DNA of 64,000 nucleotides from Heliopora coerulea (GCA_030142905.1 JASJOG010000085.1:186001-250000); one strand, 5' to 3'. Counted from the stretch's first letter, positions 11,060-25,287 are shown. Program-made: numbers and translations. Notes: generated from the letters alone by a model not told the origin.

Positions 11060-14000
11060 ATGTTTCGAAAATTATCGAGACGATTAGCGTTCATTTTTCT
11101 TCTAATATTTGGTTCCTTCGTTATTTTACTTGGTCTATTGGTGCTCGCTGTCGGTCTCGCCATCACCCATCACGACGACTTTCATGACAGAACAGCAATA
11201 AAAGAAGAAGTCGAACCTGAGATTGACTACGTTCAGTACTGGATTGGACTACCGGTAAGAAAATATTAAAATATGACAGAAACGAGAAGGATATCTTGGA
11301 GAATAATTTTTACCCACATTAAACCTTGTGTTCACAAAATTTACATAGGATCAACATGTTTGGATTTGTTTCGAGAAGTTTCGAGGGACATCAGTGTCAG
11401 ATTTGTAAGACAAGATATTCGTGCATTTCGTGTCGAGGACGGCCAGGATTTGCAACCACAATTTGTTGATACAAACAGATACAACGTCTAAGGAAGTCCT
11501 TTTCAATTGTTGTTCATCTTTGGTGTTTACGCATTTAAATTATTCGTCCTAGAAAACATTATGGATATAAATATCCTATCACCATCGTTATTATGAACAT
11601 AGCAGTCAGCTATATTGTTAGGAAGTATTGATTAATTGGTTTTAGTATTTCGTATGTGAATTGTTTCCATTGCATATGAAAATTTCATATGTGAAATGTT
11701 GATATGTCAAGAGAACATCGCAGAGGAGAAATTTCAAGCGCAAGAAATGAAGAAAATGTCCCATACAAGACCAAGCTTAGACCTGTTGCAAAAATTCAAC
11801 CTCAAGGTCTTCCATTGAGGACGAAACCCAACATCTTACAAACTCTAGTCCATTGTTCGATCAAGTTAGCTGCGAAGGACGTTGTTGAGAGCCTGGCAAT
11901 GTATACAAAGCTCATGCTAGGAAAGTTTTCCACTTAAGTTTCGGTTGGATCTTAAGAAGAGCTTTCAGTCCGTAGTTTGCATTGAAAATCTCTCTACCAC
12001 ACTAATCTTCTGTTTTTACAAAGTGTTAAAACAAACATACGTTCAAACGCGATTTAATGTTTGCATCCAGTCAGCATTTAGAAAGAACGTTACAATTCCA
12101 AGACAGGCAGAAAGAATAATGAAAGTTAATGCTAGTCGCCTTATAAGGAGCTCTTTATTGTACCAGACGGATGATATTTTATGGTGAAATTATAGTTTGG
12201 TTAAGAATTTTCTTGCTGCTTGAACCCAAATGAAACTGCAGTCAGAGTTGTGAAAAACTAAAGCATATACCGACGATATTCGTTTCGCGACTTTTGATGT
12301 TTGCACCTTAAATAATTTTTGAATTAAAGTAAAGTGAGTAAAACTGTCGGTGCTCATTTTTTAATTGCTTCTTTAAATGGAATAAAAAAGCTCATGGTGG
12401 ATTTGTAATGTTTCTAATGATTAAACTGCTTCTTGCTTATCACTTTACTTTTGAATTCGAACACGAAGATGCAAACTCACCCAACTCGTGGTGCGAAAAA
12501 AAACTCTTTCTTAAACAATCTGATCAAAATATTACCTTAGTTTGGAGCACGACCTTTCTCACAGAAATCGTGCATTTAACATGAGGTTTGTATGTTTATT
12601 TTTAGTACGTGGTTACAGGAGTATCAGTGGCCTGTTCCGCAGTCAACCTAAGGAGAGTTTCATTGGTAAGTTCATTTGTGCCCAGGTTGTTTTTTTTCCT
12701 ACTGGATACTTGAGGGCCGATATGAACCTGAACCTCAGAACTTACTGGAGAAAGTTCATCCCGGATTATCGGGCGCTCGAGTACCTAAATCCAGTGCGAG
12801 CACCTAAATTATTTCCAGGCCTGTCTCTGTAGCAATGGCGTTGTGTTGTATCATGGAAAGGCTGCATTAACACGACGGTCTGTCAAAACCAAATGGCGAG
12901 CAATTCAATCATGCACAATCGATTTTGCCTCAAAAGGTAAGATGCTTTTCAGTGGAAGCATTTGACGAAGTTTCTAAATTTCTGAAATTTCTTCAAGACA
13001 GCTGTTAGTAAATCTTCTTCAGCCTCATAAACTCCCACACCCCTGGAATATCGACGTCAATACGTCTACATCGTTAATTGCGACCATTGGTTTTCTTCCA
13101 TGATACATCCAATGCATACATCCCATGATACATCGCGTGGGCGAGCTTGGCCCTGTGGGCCACAAACGGGCCGAGGTGGCGCCCAATGAAAGTGAGCTGA
13201 ATCCTGACCAGACCAGTTTCATCAAGCTTCCCAACCAAATCCAAGATGGCAATTATTTCTTTCGTCCAATCAGATGACCGAATTCACTAGGTTATGCCTG
13301 CCTTTATTTGTGGACCAGGGTATCCAGCTACCCAAGGGCCAGCGGAAACGGGCGGTAAATTATGTCCATTTTGCCCATCCAACACAGGAGGGATATGGAA
13401 TTGCGCGTGCGTTAGTTTTTAAACAATGCAAGCCGGAATTTTTCAATGAAAAATATGGCTGAGAATCCAAGAAGTGAAGTTCTCAACGAGGGCTAACAGC
13501 GAAACCACAATGTCAATACCAGGAAAGGACGTCAAAACTTATATCATCCAGTTGTAGCATTTCTTAAATTCACGACCTTAGTTCTTTCTACGTTATTTAG
13601 TCTTACGTACGTTTTGCACGTATCCACGCACAGGAATGACATGCAACAGCATCTGTTCCGCAAGTTCTGTGGAATGTAAAATGAGCCTCATAAAACTTGT
13701 TTTCAGCAACCACACTTATGTAAAGTGAACGCTTCTATTGTTTAAATTTTCGTCTTGGGTATTAGTTCATACAGGCTCGGTGATTTATTACCTAACCTAC
13801 CCCAACCGTTTCGTGATCTTTCCAGAACACAAAGTCTGTGTCGGGATTTGGGACTATGCCATGGCAACTTAGTTGTAAATTTCTTGTCAGTCGCGCCAGG
13901 TGACCAAATGATTTCACTGAAAGTTTTCGTAATCGTCGAATGAAGAACGTTTGTAATTGCAAGCGAAACCGCAGTGAACCTAGTTGCATCCATTTTTTAA

Positions 14001-15933
14001 TGTTAAATTTTGCGTTTTAATAGCATAGAATGCACATAAGTTCATAGAAAATAGTAACTTCAAACCAGTAAAAGACTTATTTTGTTTAATTCGCTTTTTC
14101 TAGACCGCATGTACGTTAACACTATCCATAGCTTGTATAGTTCTGTCGTTAGCAGGGCTGCTGGTGGATGGCCCTGACTGGGTGAAATGGAAGAACTACG
14201 GGGCCTTGGAAAGTTACTGGGAAAGAAAAGACGGCTATGCTTGCATATCAAAGGAAAATACGTGTTCTTGCGTTGGAAAAACAAACACAAGTAACATTTC
14301 CTGGCAAATATTGAAATATGTATAAAACAGTAGACACTGTGTTAATCTGGGTTGACCTGGAGCTTTACGTAATTTCCAATCTCATTCCCATTCCTTTCTT
14401 TTCGCTTTCACCCATTTCTTCTTCTTTCCTTGTTTCTGTTAGTCGTTCCTTCCTTTCTACTTCTGTGTCCTGCCTCCTTAAGTTACTGTTGTTGTTGTTG
14501 CTGTATTGCCATTGTTTATATCATTGCTGTTGGTCATCTTCCATAAATTTCGTCTTCTTCTTCTTCTCCTCTATTCTTTTTGGTAGCAACTATCACTCCA
14601 TTTGCTGATTGCAAGACAGTCAGGAATCTGGCTTCCATATACGGCATCCTTATTAGCTGCTTCGCGATCGTGTTGGCACTGTTACTTGCAAGCATTACTT
14701 TCATTGTTTATGTCATCACAAGCAACGAGGAAAAGGTATGTTAACCATGACATGTACCCCAGTTTAGGCTAAGGTTAGTTTAGGAAGTCGATATTTGAAC
14801 GTTCGTCAAACTCAAATCCGCAGAAAATGTTTCTGAGCACCAGTCGAGGATCGAGCCTGTGACCTGATGATGAGAGGTGAGACACACTAACCACTGAGTT
14901 TCTGAGACTCAGACGAACAGCGAAGGTTACAAGCGGATGTTAGTTCGATTGTTGGACAAATGTACTCCCCAAACATTAGCTTCAATATGACAATAATTCA
15001 TCAAGTCGGGTTAGGCTTATATTTAGTAGATCCAAGTTAGCAGATTAGTTGGGTACCAACCCTTCTGTTATGCTTTTTGATCGCAGATTGCGCAAAATGA
15101 TTTCTACAGAATGCGATCCACTAAATGTTGTCCAGAAATTTAATATCTGCGTTAGCAAACGGGAGTGCATCAAGAGATGCAATACGAGTCTATCCTCGAT
15201 TTAGAATTTTCTACACTTTTGAGAACAAGTAGCGAATCTCAAACAGTCGTTATCACCAGTCATAATTCGCAACAAATGGACAACGTTTGCTTGCTGCCCA
15301 ATCAATGATATCTTCTAGTCATGTTGCACAAGACGAAATCGGCTACGCTTTGTGTACATTTGTTGTCATGCAGCCAATTCCTATCGCGACATCATTTAAT
15401 TGGTTGGCTACCTTTATTCTGTCGTATGTGAGCAAATATAAGACAAAAGTAACCAGTCAAGTGAATTCTCTCATGATGTAAACGAGTGGCAACAAGGGTA
15501 AACAAACAATAGCTCATTTTGTATGTCGAAAAGTCTCGTTACTGATCACCTAAAGAAGACGTTATTGACCAAATAACATAATAGTTAACAACTCTAACTT
15601 TTCTTTTGCCCTCCTCTTAGATTTCTTTAACACTGATTGTTACAAAGATGAAGTATGCTTCTGTATATTTTTTTCTTTTCAAAAACCAAGAGATTGGCTG
15701 AGGGTCGAGGAAGAGTAACCAAAGTATTCCACGTGAACGGCTCAAGTCACCGATACAAGGAGTCTGCCCCAATTTCGAGGGAAAACAGAGGTTACCAACG
15801 TGAGAAGCAGAGTAACATGAGTAAGGAAGGTGAAAGTGTTAGTCACCGAAACAAGGACGATAGCGTTGCAAATGGTGAAGTGATGATGATGGACCCGGGA
15901 CACTTCCAACTCGGAGATGATGACATCTATTGA
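11060..15933 (+). CDS. Gene 2: CD20/MS4A-like tetraspan membrane protein (5 exons, about 277 aa)
   Basis: Exons: 11060-11254, 12606-12665, 14104-14290, 14587-14735, 15691-15933. The start is the ATG at 11060 (MFRKLSRRLAF), followed by TM1 and then VQYWIGLP at the donor. The 60-nt exon 2 gives YVVTGVSVACSAVNLRRVSL. Exon 3 gives TM3, VDGPDWVKWKN, then cysteines C-x7-C-x-C. Exon 4 gives FADC and TM4 ending ITSNEEK. Phases are 0, 0, 1, 0. The last exon is less certain. I chose the acceptor CAAAAACCAAG at 15690 because it opens an 80-residue hydrophilic tail (RLAEGRGRVTK to DPGHFQLGDDDIY). A stronger-looking acceptor, CCTCCTCTTAG at 15620, would give only a 26-residue tail. cDNA would settle it. 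The tail shares nothing visible with the other genes. Confidence 0.7.
14818..14940 (-). mobile_element. Degenerate tRNA-derived SINE in intron 4 of gene 2
   Basis: It contains the same arrangement as the better copy near 47815-47940, read on the minus strand: a box-B remnant (GATCGAGCCTGTGACCT), a box-A remnant (ACACTAACCACTGAGTTTC), then GACTCAGACGAACAGCGAAGG. Several promoter-box bases have decayed. Confidence 0.5.
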
Positions 15934-16195
15934 CCCTTTCATGTTAGGGAGATCGAGGTTATTTTAAACAAGTAATTGTAGACAACGAGCAGTGACAACT
16001 TGATAACCAGTTTTCTCCCATGTCAGTCCATGAGCAACAGACTGAAGTTTATGTAAAGCAATTGGGTCAACCATATTGTTCTTCTGCTTCAAATGTTTCG
16101 TTGAGTACCGATGTTAAAATTAGAGATTTAAAATAAGAGTTGTCCTATTTTACTAAGAACGCCACAGTTCCATCTCAACAGCTAACGCCCATAAG

Positions 16196-16510
16196 AAAAA
16201 CAATACTAACGCCAACGGCAACGCCAACACACCATCAGAAAGAACACCAACTCAACCGAACACACCAACACATTAACAGTAGAAATCCCGACACCAACAC
16301 CCTAACACCAACACCCTAACACCAACACCCTAACACCAACACCCTAACACCAACACCCTAACACCAACACCCTAACACCAACATGGTATCCTCCAACATA
16401 CCAACGGCAAGATGTTGGAACTAAGACACTAACACCACCCCACTAACACCACCCCACTGACACGAACACCAACACACCAATACCAGTACACATCAAGATG
16501 AACATTAACA
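16196..16510. repeat. Minisatellite, 14-bp unit CACCCTAACACCAA
   Basis: At least seven head-to-tail copies of CACCCTAACACCAA lie between about 16285 and 16385. They are flanked by degenerate AACACCAACAC-type sequence on both sides. The strand is C/A-rich and almost free of G. The CCCTAA inside each unit is the vertebrate-type telomere hexamer complement, but the spacing is not telomeric. Confidence 0.85.
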
Positions 16511-17469
16511 CCAACATTAATTGATGATATCTTCTGTAAACCAAGGAATCTCGTCTCTCCTCAGTTCTAAGTCATCCTCCAGCTGATCAATGTGGCTTGT
16601 GTTTGGTCATCCTTACATCTATCCCTATGTATGGAGTTGTCATAACAGTTTTATGTGACCTCTTTTCAGCTTCCCCAGGACTGACCTTTAAATCTTAATC
16701 CTTCTTTTCTCAATCTAGCGGACAATGGTGGGAGGTTTCTATACACAATTCATACAGTCGATGTTTAGACAGCCTCAAGATTTTTTGAAGTCATCTGTCT
16801 GCCATCAATTCTAGACCTAAAGTGTAATCGAATACTAGCGGAATATAGTTTTCGTCCAGTGCAAAAACCCACAACCAGCCTTCTCTCAGTGGTAAAAACT
16901 TGGCAATCTGATATTGCTACTAATAGGAATTGTTAGGGGATTGTAAGAAGATAACTATCGATCAGACTTCTGCTTTTGAACCAAATTTAACAATGCTACT
17001 AATGAGCGCCATAAGAAGAGCCCATCTGTCTGAAGATGACTTTGAAATAAAGTCGAAATATCACAGTTTCAACAATAGTTTTATCTTGTATTGACTCATA
17101 TCCTGAGTTCTCAAGATGACTTTATTCTTCGGAATATGTTTTATTTTATACTTTTTGAAGTCCTGAAGGGTTTCATCGCTTTCATTCGCGAATGCAGGGG
17201 ACACATTTTAGCACACTAGAACTATGACACTAAAACGTAGTGAAAACATATAGCCTAAGTCTCAACTCAATCAAGAATTTCTTTCACAGGTTACACTGGA
17301 GTCAAAGATAGCGCACTAGTTTTTCAGATCAAACTTTGATAATCTGCCATAAATATCGTGCGACAATTCTACTTTAATGGTTGATCGTGGAAGGATAACA
17401 TGAAGGTTATTTTTCAGCTAATTACTGTTTTTGTTTATATTATTGTTATAATAGCTAAGAAATTGCACG

Positions 17470-17640
17470 AATTATTGGAATTTGTATTATCCGATCAAAA
17501 TGTCTTGCGAAATTACATACGTTTAGAAATTCCATACATTGCTGGTATTTGTATTATCTCATCACAGTTATATTGCGAAAATACACGTTTAGAAATTGTT
17601 GGTATTTGTATTATCTGATGGAAAATGTGTTGCGAAATAC
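17470..17640. repeat. Three tandem units of about 58 bp
   Basis: Each unit contains GGTATTTGTATTATC (or GGAATTTGTATTATC), then TTGCGAAA and CGTTTAGAAATT. The units are imperfect. Confidence 0.7.
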
Positions 17641-18761
17641 ATGCATTTGTGAATTAATAAACACCATAAATACCAATATACTTATTAATTAGAAAGGAAT
17701 TTAGAAACGAGTTAAAAAGCCACTTACGTATGGCAACGTGGCCATAGCCAGGCAGTACGTCACTCGAAATTGCGATACTAAATGTCCTGTTAGCGTACCA
17801 AACAAAAACCAAGGTATAGAAGCAATCAACTGTCAATTTTAGATAACTAAGTTAGTTTAATTTGTTTCGCCCATATATCTAGAACCGCATGCAACTCAGT
17901 TAGAATTCAATATTCGATGCAAGAGAATTCAATTTCATCCACTGCCAAAATTATTCTCTTCCAAGGCGTTGGCGTTAGACAGGAAATATTACGACTGTTA
18001 AGTCATCACGTTTTTTTAAAAAAATTAGAACTGTTTTCCTTCGTCATATTATCTCATAAACCGTATGGAATCACACGCGAATATTGTGAAATATTCAGTT
18101 GTATTGAATCAACGTCACTGCATCGAATATTACTCATACACTTCATTTCAAACGTAGTCGAAATAAGGTGATCCCATTCCTGGTCTATGCATGCAGTATA
18201 CGTTCTCCAATGAAATAAATAATGTATATTTCATGTTATCTGTTAAAACGTTAACGCTCAGCATTGGACCAAATTTTTGACTAAACCTTTCTATTCTTAT
18301 AACCGTTTAAGCGCATTTGCACACGAACTGAAAATGATTATTAAATCATTACTCTTTTCGTGAGTTTATCTCGGTCTTCTGGGTCATTACTACAAATACT
18401 ATGTTAACTCCAACAGAGATGCACCAATCAGGTACAATCGTTTAAAACATATTTGAGACAAGATTGAAATGAACACGCTGACCCCTTCCTTGACTATAGC
18501 CGAAAAAAAAAACTCACCAACCAAAACTTCATGGCAAAAACCAATGAAAAAATGGATAAATTAGTACGAAAGTGAACGAGTTCTCCGTACCACTCAAACG
18601 GCCATTCATTTCACTTAGAAGACCCCTAAGTTCACGAGGACGTAATATTTCAATATCCAAACAATTTCGCAAAGACATCCCGCTGTTTTAATTTTCTTTA
18701 GACTTTCTGAATGCATACAAGCTGATCCAATGAAATTTGGCTGGATTATTTCAGTTCAGCA

Positions 18762-21700
18762 ATGCAGTCGTATTCAGCTCGGAAAAGGTCCAGATCTATC
18801 GCCGCCTTGATATTTCTGACGCTGGTCGGAGTGGGATTTTTCCTTTTCTCACTAGTCGCTATCACTTGCGGTTTCATTATTAATTACCACGAAGACTTCA
18901 AAGCAACTGATGGGGGCGAGAATCTGGAATCAAAGCTAGAAGCAGAGTTTGACTACAGTCAATATTGGCTCGGTCTTCCCGTAAGTACCCACGGCTCGTA
19001 CAGTCTTTTGATACAGTACATACCTTCTAGTTCAAACAAAAATCACTCTTTGAAGTACTCAAGAGGCACTTGTCAATAAGCACAACTTCATTTGAATAAC
19101 CTTTTGTAATCAAAATGCATACCATTAATATGTTATGTTGTCCGCGTTCGTTTTGTGTCGAAGAAATAGAGCCATACGAGAAAGACACCAATGCGAATTA
19201 TGGAAAGTTCAGGTTTGATTTTGCCTTGGGTGGATTTATAAGATATCGTCAAAGATAGCCACATGCATTTTCATGTACCACGTAGCTCATATGTAAATGA
19301 CCATACTCGCACTCTATTTCATGCCGTAACTTGTTTGAAACCATACGATGTATATCTTTTTCAAATAAATACAAACGTGTTAATTCCTTCAGACATTGCC
19401 TAAAAAAAGTTATTATTCCCTTAGAGTTGAGCTGGCGGCACTCCGGAAAGCACACGTTTTCCTGCGTAAGGTCTAACAAAGAAACATGATAAGTTAAGAG
19501 CCCAGGTCTTTAGTAATTTTACCGTTGAATAACCAGAAGGATTTCCTACTATTCATGACGTTTTTCGACGTACTGATCCTACGGTATCGCGTTAAAGGTT
19601 CACCCGTCAACTCCATAAAACAATGCGAATATTACAGAAGACAAGGTGTTGGCATAATGATCAAACACAATCAACCACTGAACTATCATAAAATGTTTGT
19701 TTGGGTTATAATTAAATGAACGAGTTCTTGAGTGAGGTTTATAAAGTGAATTTTAATTTTGAAAGGTGCAACTCCGAAGGCTGATCAACAAATTATGATT
19801 GCCGCACTCCACTGTTCACACCAAATTATTCGATTCACTTACAAGAGTTCTCAGTGCGTATTGTAACATTTGCGAGCAAATGGTGAACTGGAAATGTGCT
19901 CTCACTGGACAATCGCAAACACCAGAGTAAGGAGTTGTATGTGACAATCCGTCTCATGTGGATGGTCTTAACCAGTGAAAAGCCCTCACCTTGATTGTTC
20001 ATTAACATGATACGATTGTCGCATAAATTTACTCGTCTTGGCGTATGCAATGTTGTCTCAATGGCCAATTCCCGCTAACGATTCGTCAACTAATGCAGCT
20101 ATACGTGCCGAAGACGCCGTTGGGTTTATCACATACATTACAGTGAACTACCGTACACGACAATCGTTGCGTATAAATAAACCTTAAAACGTCCTTCGTC
20201 TGTCTTAAGGCTTGGTCACTATGGACGCGTAACGCGATGCCGTAACCGTGCACCTTAACGCTCGAAATTTAGCTCTATATCATTTTATTGATATATTTGA
20301 CGCTGGACACGTTGCACCAACGCTACAACAAAGACGTGTTGAGTGTGAACGATACCATTAAAATATATCAGTACAACGTTGTCGCTTAGTGCTCATAATT
20401 CCATATCAAAATGTACCTGCTTTTTAATTATTAGAACTACCCCCATCATGGGTAGGGGCTTAATAGGAGATGGGAGCTTATTTTTTTCTGTGCTTCTAAA
20501 CTCGGAACTCATTAGAAGGGGGCTAAATAGAGGATATACGGTATTTAATGACAGGGCAAGTTTTAACGAGTCTCCTAGGTATTACGTGGTTACACAAATC
20601 ATGATTGGTTGTTGATTATTATTGACAACTCGTGCACGCTGCATTACTCAGTCGCACTAAGAATCTAGGACCCAGATATGACGTGCATATGAACCACTGT
20701 ATAAACAAGTCGAGACTTTCTTTCGATATATTATTGTAAAATTCCTCGGTTCACCAAATATGACCACCGTTTATAAAGAAGAGCCGATAGAGTTACCCAA
20801 AAACTTGGCGGGATTGTAACGAGAGCGAATTATTTTTTCTAGTTACTTCTGACTGCCATACTGTCAATCGCCTCAGGAACATGCCAAAAAAGAAGATCAC
20901 TGGTAAAATAACGAAATACCTGGATAATAATTTCATTGGTTTCACTGGTTGGTTGGTTGGTTGACTGGTTTCTCGATGGCTGGTTGGGTGGGCGGGTGAA
21001 CTGATTCAACGATTCGTTAGTTAGATGGGTGGTTGTTTAGTTGGCTGGTTGGATGGTTGGTCGATTGATTGGTTGGTTGGTAGATAGATAGGTAGGTAGG
21101 TAGGTAGATAGGTAGATAGGTGGGTAGGTAGGTAGGTAGGTAGGTAGGTAGGTAGGTAGGTAGGTAGACCGGTTCTTAGATATATCTTGGTTAGTTGGTT
21201 GGTAGGTAGGTAGGTAGACTGATTCTTAGATATATCTTGGTTGGTTGGTTGGTTGGTTGGTTGGTTGGTTGGTTGGTAGGTAGGTAGGTAGGTAGGTAGG
21301 TAGGTAGGTAGGTAGGTAAGTAGGTAGGTAGGTAGACTGGTTCTTAGATATATCTTAGTTGGTTGGTTGGTTGTTTAGTTAGTTGGTTGGTTGGTTGGTT
21401 AGTTGGTAGGTAGGTAAGTAGGTAGACTGGTTTTTAGATATATCTTGGTTGGTTAGTTGGTTGCTTGGTTGGTTGCGCAAATGATGCATTGATTGATTCA
21501 TTCAGTTTTTTGGATAGTTGGTAGGTAGGTTGATTGGTTGGTTGTTGGCTACTTGGGTTGGTAGGTTGGTTGGTTGGCTGGTCGACTAATTATTTAGTTT
21601 GTTTAGTCAACTGATTGATTGATTAGTTAATTTGTTTTTACGTCCATTTCTCAACCGACTGGCTAGTTTGACTGGATGACTGTTTAGCTTGATTGCTGTT

Positions 21701-23775
21701 GGTCTGGGGTTTGCCCTTCTGTCGGTCTGTTTGTTTGTTTGTTTACTCGCTAGTTTGTTTGTTTGTATGTATGTTAGATCACCAGGCTATCCTTCTTTTT
21801 TACTTATGTGCACTACGGGAATATTTTCCAGCAGATTGATCTCTACCTTATTCCGTTATAACCAATGCAGTGTTTGTTTTCAAAACTTTTAACATGTTTA
21901 AACTTTAACAGCCAATTGCCCCAACAGTTTTTAATCTCTCGTTATTATTGCAGACTACCACCACGATAGTCTCTTTCCATGTTTGTATCGTTCTCGCGCT
22001 GTTTGCGATCGTCCTCGAAGGAGTAGATTGGGTTTTCTGGAAGAACCTCGACCGCGAACAACGAATGTGGGACAACAAAAATGGTTATGAGTGCGTCGGC
22101 AGTAAAACATCATGTGTTTGTAATAGCACAACATTCACATTCACAAAATGTAGGTAGTTCCCAATACCAGGACATTGTCAGTTGGGCCGACTGTGCGGGC
22201 AACGAGAGGCTGGCGATAAGGGGTTGCCTCTACATGCGGTGTTATCGGGATGTGTCTACTTGTAAAAAATTTGCTCACGAATTAAGGACTCCTTGAGATT
22301 TCAACAGTTGTAGTAATGTAACGAGGTAGATATTTCACTGGATGTGTCTCGTTAAGCATGTTTTCGCAGCGTTTCATGTGAATATACTCCAGACTCTTTC
22401 TGCGTTTAGTTCCACGACTGATCCCCTGAACTGACTGAGGATGAAAGCTCGTGTTGACGCATTTTTAATTAATCCAGATCACACGTTATGTTTTCGCCAA
22501 CGTCTCAGTGCTGTGATACATTACACATGGGATAACATGATGTATCTGACCACCTATGGACATGCCATATTTGACTGCTGAAATAGCCCAAGTGTTCTCT
22601 CTTTCTAGCCTAACTGTATCACTGGCCAATCCATTCCTTTCGTCAGCTTTTAAAACCTCACGGTCAGCGACTCTAAGAGTTTTGCTTCTGAATCAACGGT
22701 TACTTCTCTTTGCTAAATTTGAGCCTTCACTCCGCATTAACATTTAATCTGTTTCTATCCCTAAGTGACCATTTTTAGCGATCGAAGCGCGACGACGCTT
22801 CGGCCATTCCTCCTGTTTGTTATCGATGATTCATTTTCATTTATTCATTTTCATTACAAAACGTAACAAAATTTCATATCCATATCACGTATTTATCTTA
22901 CAGCGATTTCTGACATCGCGAGTTGTTCAAACATCTCGGCGCTTTCTGGCTTGTACGGAGGGATTGTAGCCTCGGCTATAACTGGAATCTTTTTATCACT
23001 GGCCGGGATTGTAATCATCCTAAAATCTTTGTCGTGGAAGCCTCGTGACATGTACATGGTGAGTAACAGGATTAACTTAATTACATTCCCTAGTGATATT
23101 CAGAGAATTCATGCAAATTTGAAGATTGATCTGCAATTTAACTACTCTGTCTTTTTACAATACATCTTTCTTGATTCAAAACAGTAAGTGCCGAGAGCAG
23201 AAGTTCATCAAATTCGTAGTTTCATTAACCTATTGTAAATCTAAAAAGTGTCCCTGAAAGTAATCAAACCTCCAGCCTTCTGATGAGCAATGTGATGCAT
23301 TGACGGATGGAGAAAAGGTTTAAATGTGAATACAACTTGCAATCTTCTGATGACCAATGTGTGTCTCTAATCATTGTGCCACATGAACTGAGATAAAAGG
23401 TGAAGCTTACAAATGCATACGACCCGTAACCTCCTCACGACTGAATTGTTAATAACTTATAAGAATAAACTTTAAGCCACTTCTGTGTGGTTGAAAGTTT
23501 AATTCAATTTTATACAGGTAGTATCTTGAGGAATTAATTAAAATATTAAAAACTATTTACTGGACAGAAGAATCTACCTTACTCGATGTTAATTTCTTTC
23601 TTTTCAAATCCAGGAGTATGACCCACGAAAAATTAACCCGCAGCAATTCCATGAAAGTTCCTTCAGAAACCAAGTCTATGGTAATGGGATTCCCAAGAAA
23701 GATCCATCTGCTTTGGTAGGCGTAGAAAAATCTGGCAAATCGATGACGTTGTATAGATTACGAGATGTAAACTAA
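18762..23775 (+). CDS. Gene 3: CD20/MS4A-like tetraspan membrane protein (5 exons, about 263 aa)
   Basis: Exons: 18762-18980, 20843-20902, 21954-22149, 22904-23058, 23614-23775 (TAA). Phases 0, 0, 1, 0. Exon 1 (MQSYSARKRSRS) has a basic N-terminus, TM1, an acidic first loop and SQYWLGLP at the donor. The 60-nt exon 2 gives LLLTAILSIASGTCQKRRSL. Exon 3 gives TM3, LEGVDWVFWKN, and loop cysteines C-x7-C-x-C with a possible N-glycosylation site (NST). Exon 4 gives IASCSN and a glycine-rich TM4 ending LKSLSWKPRDMYM. Exon 5 is a 53-residue basic tail (EYDPRKINPQQ to YRLRDVN). The SLSW directly after TM4 is shared with genes 5-7 (TLSW or SLSW) and gene 1 (SISW). Splice sites are canonical GT-AG. The donor of intron 3 could shift slightly near the repeated TTCACA. 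Confidence 0.78.
20941..21640. repeat. Composite (TTGG)n / (TAGG)n tetranucleotide array in intron 2 of gene 3
   Basis: About 700 bp of GGTT and GGTA tetranucleotides. A non-simple cassette, GACTGGTTCTTAGATATATC (or close variants), recurs near 21167, 21219, 21335 and 21426. The array therefore has a higher-order unit, not just slippage of one tetramer. Related TTTG/TGTA runs continue to about 21770. Confidence 0.9.
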
Positions 23776-25287
23776 TGAAGAGGACTCCTTCACATTGAAG
23801 AAAGAAGTTTTCGCTGCATGTTTCACCGATAAATGGCAATATGGACCGTTGCTGGTCGTCACGGAACAACTCAGGAACTAACTACAGCAATTTACATTGG
23901 CACTTTTCACAGTAGTACACTTTTTTACACGATTCATTATTTACATCTTCAATTTATGGAGACCTTTGAGCTTAACTATTTGAATGCTGTTGTATTTAAT
24001 TTAATAGCAGGACCAAGAAAGAAACGGAGCTCTTGTTTTCGACCCGACAACTATTTAGTCCTGTGCTCTAAGTTCTTCAGCAGTTGGGATTGTCCAACGA
24101 CAGTTTTGCAGACGCCAAAACAGAAAATTAAAAAAAAATTGCCAGGTTTAAGGTAAAAAAGTCAGCTCTCGACTTTAACAAACCATCTCGACTAAAGGCA
24201 ATTTTAAAAAAAAATACCAAATCTTAAAAAAGATCATCTAAATGCCACACGACATGGATGAACTTGATCAGAATTATCTTTGACCTGACCGAGCAGAATA
24301 TAATCTAAGATTAAATATATTTTGATATAATTAATTCACCATCTATCAAATCTACATGTACGAAGTCAATTTTATTTTTCAACTTAAAAATGCAGAGAAT
24401 GTTCTGATATGGTTGTTACAAAAAAAGAATTTGTACAGAGTGGAATTCCGCAATTAGGACAGTCCTTCGAATTTTTAGCCTTTATTTTTTTGTAATAAAC
24501 ATTAAAACTAATTCTGCTTTCAGCGTGTGAGCCTGAGGTTGATATTGACAATAGAAACATTTTTGCAAGAGTTGACCGATTATTTCAATTGCCAAATCAA
24601 ATGGAAGGCTTTCTAAAATGACGGGGCTCTTCGATCTCCGCTAAGAATAGTCTCGCTAGTGAGTCATTAAGCACCTCATTTCTAGCACTTCCCCTGCGGT
24701 ACAGCAATATATAACAAGTGGAAATTTCTGATCCCTTGATGGGAATTCTGACGGTCTATAAGAAGCTCAAACAATTAAGTTCCAAGGATATAGACGGTAG
24801 AGGGAAGATATCTTTTGTACTTCCTTGTAATTGGTGCGACATACGCGCTGTCCAGTCAGCGGTTCTTCATATGTACGATCTTCATTAAGTTTCGACAGGA
24901 CGTTATCGAGATGAATCCGTGCCGTCTCTAGTCGCCGATTAATAAAAAAATTCAGCACTCCCCAAGAAAAGCTCGCGTGCAATTGAAACATTTCACAGTT
25001 GTTTCGGTTCCCCCTCTCGTTACACAGAGCGACAAACAGGGCTCAGGTTAGATTGCGTACATCGATTCACCGACCACAAAGGGAAGTTATTTAAAACAGT
25101 GGTCAACATTTGGGAACACAAAATAAACCCTGTTGGATACCTGAAAGGTATTCCTCCAATACAAATTCAAGCTCCTTTAGCAATCTCCCTCCGGGAAACA
25201 GGTTAAGTACGAGCATCACAGATCATTTCCGTGGAATCGAAGGTACTATCAGCCTAGATAGTCTGTGGCATTCCTTAAACACTCACG
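23776..25287. other. Intergenic region between genes 3 and 4
   Basis: AT-rich, with no coding exon or recognised transposon. The right part should contain the gene 4 promoter and 5' UTR. Confidence 0.45.

Larger units (their letters stand above)
15934..18761. other. Intergenic region between genes 2 and 3, with repeats
   Basis: It holds a 14-bp minisatellite (16285-16385 core, with looser ACACCAAC-rich flanks 16196-16510) and three roughly 58-bp units at 17470-17640. No supported exon was found. A ...AATAAAGTC... at 17045 is far from the gene 2 stop and is not claimed as its poly(A) signal. Confidence 0.5.

Noticed and set aside
16285..16385. CCCTAA-containing minisatellite as telomeric sequence
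   Set aside because: The hexamer occurs once per 14-bp unit rather than in tandem, so it is an ordinary minisatellite.
21480..21640. Possible CRISPR-like regular repeat spacing in the gene 3 intron 2 array
   Set aside because: Units are simple tetranucleotides with irregular spacing in a eukaryotic intron. There are no unique spacers.
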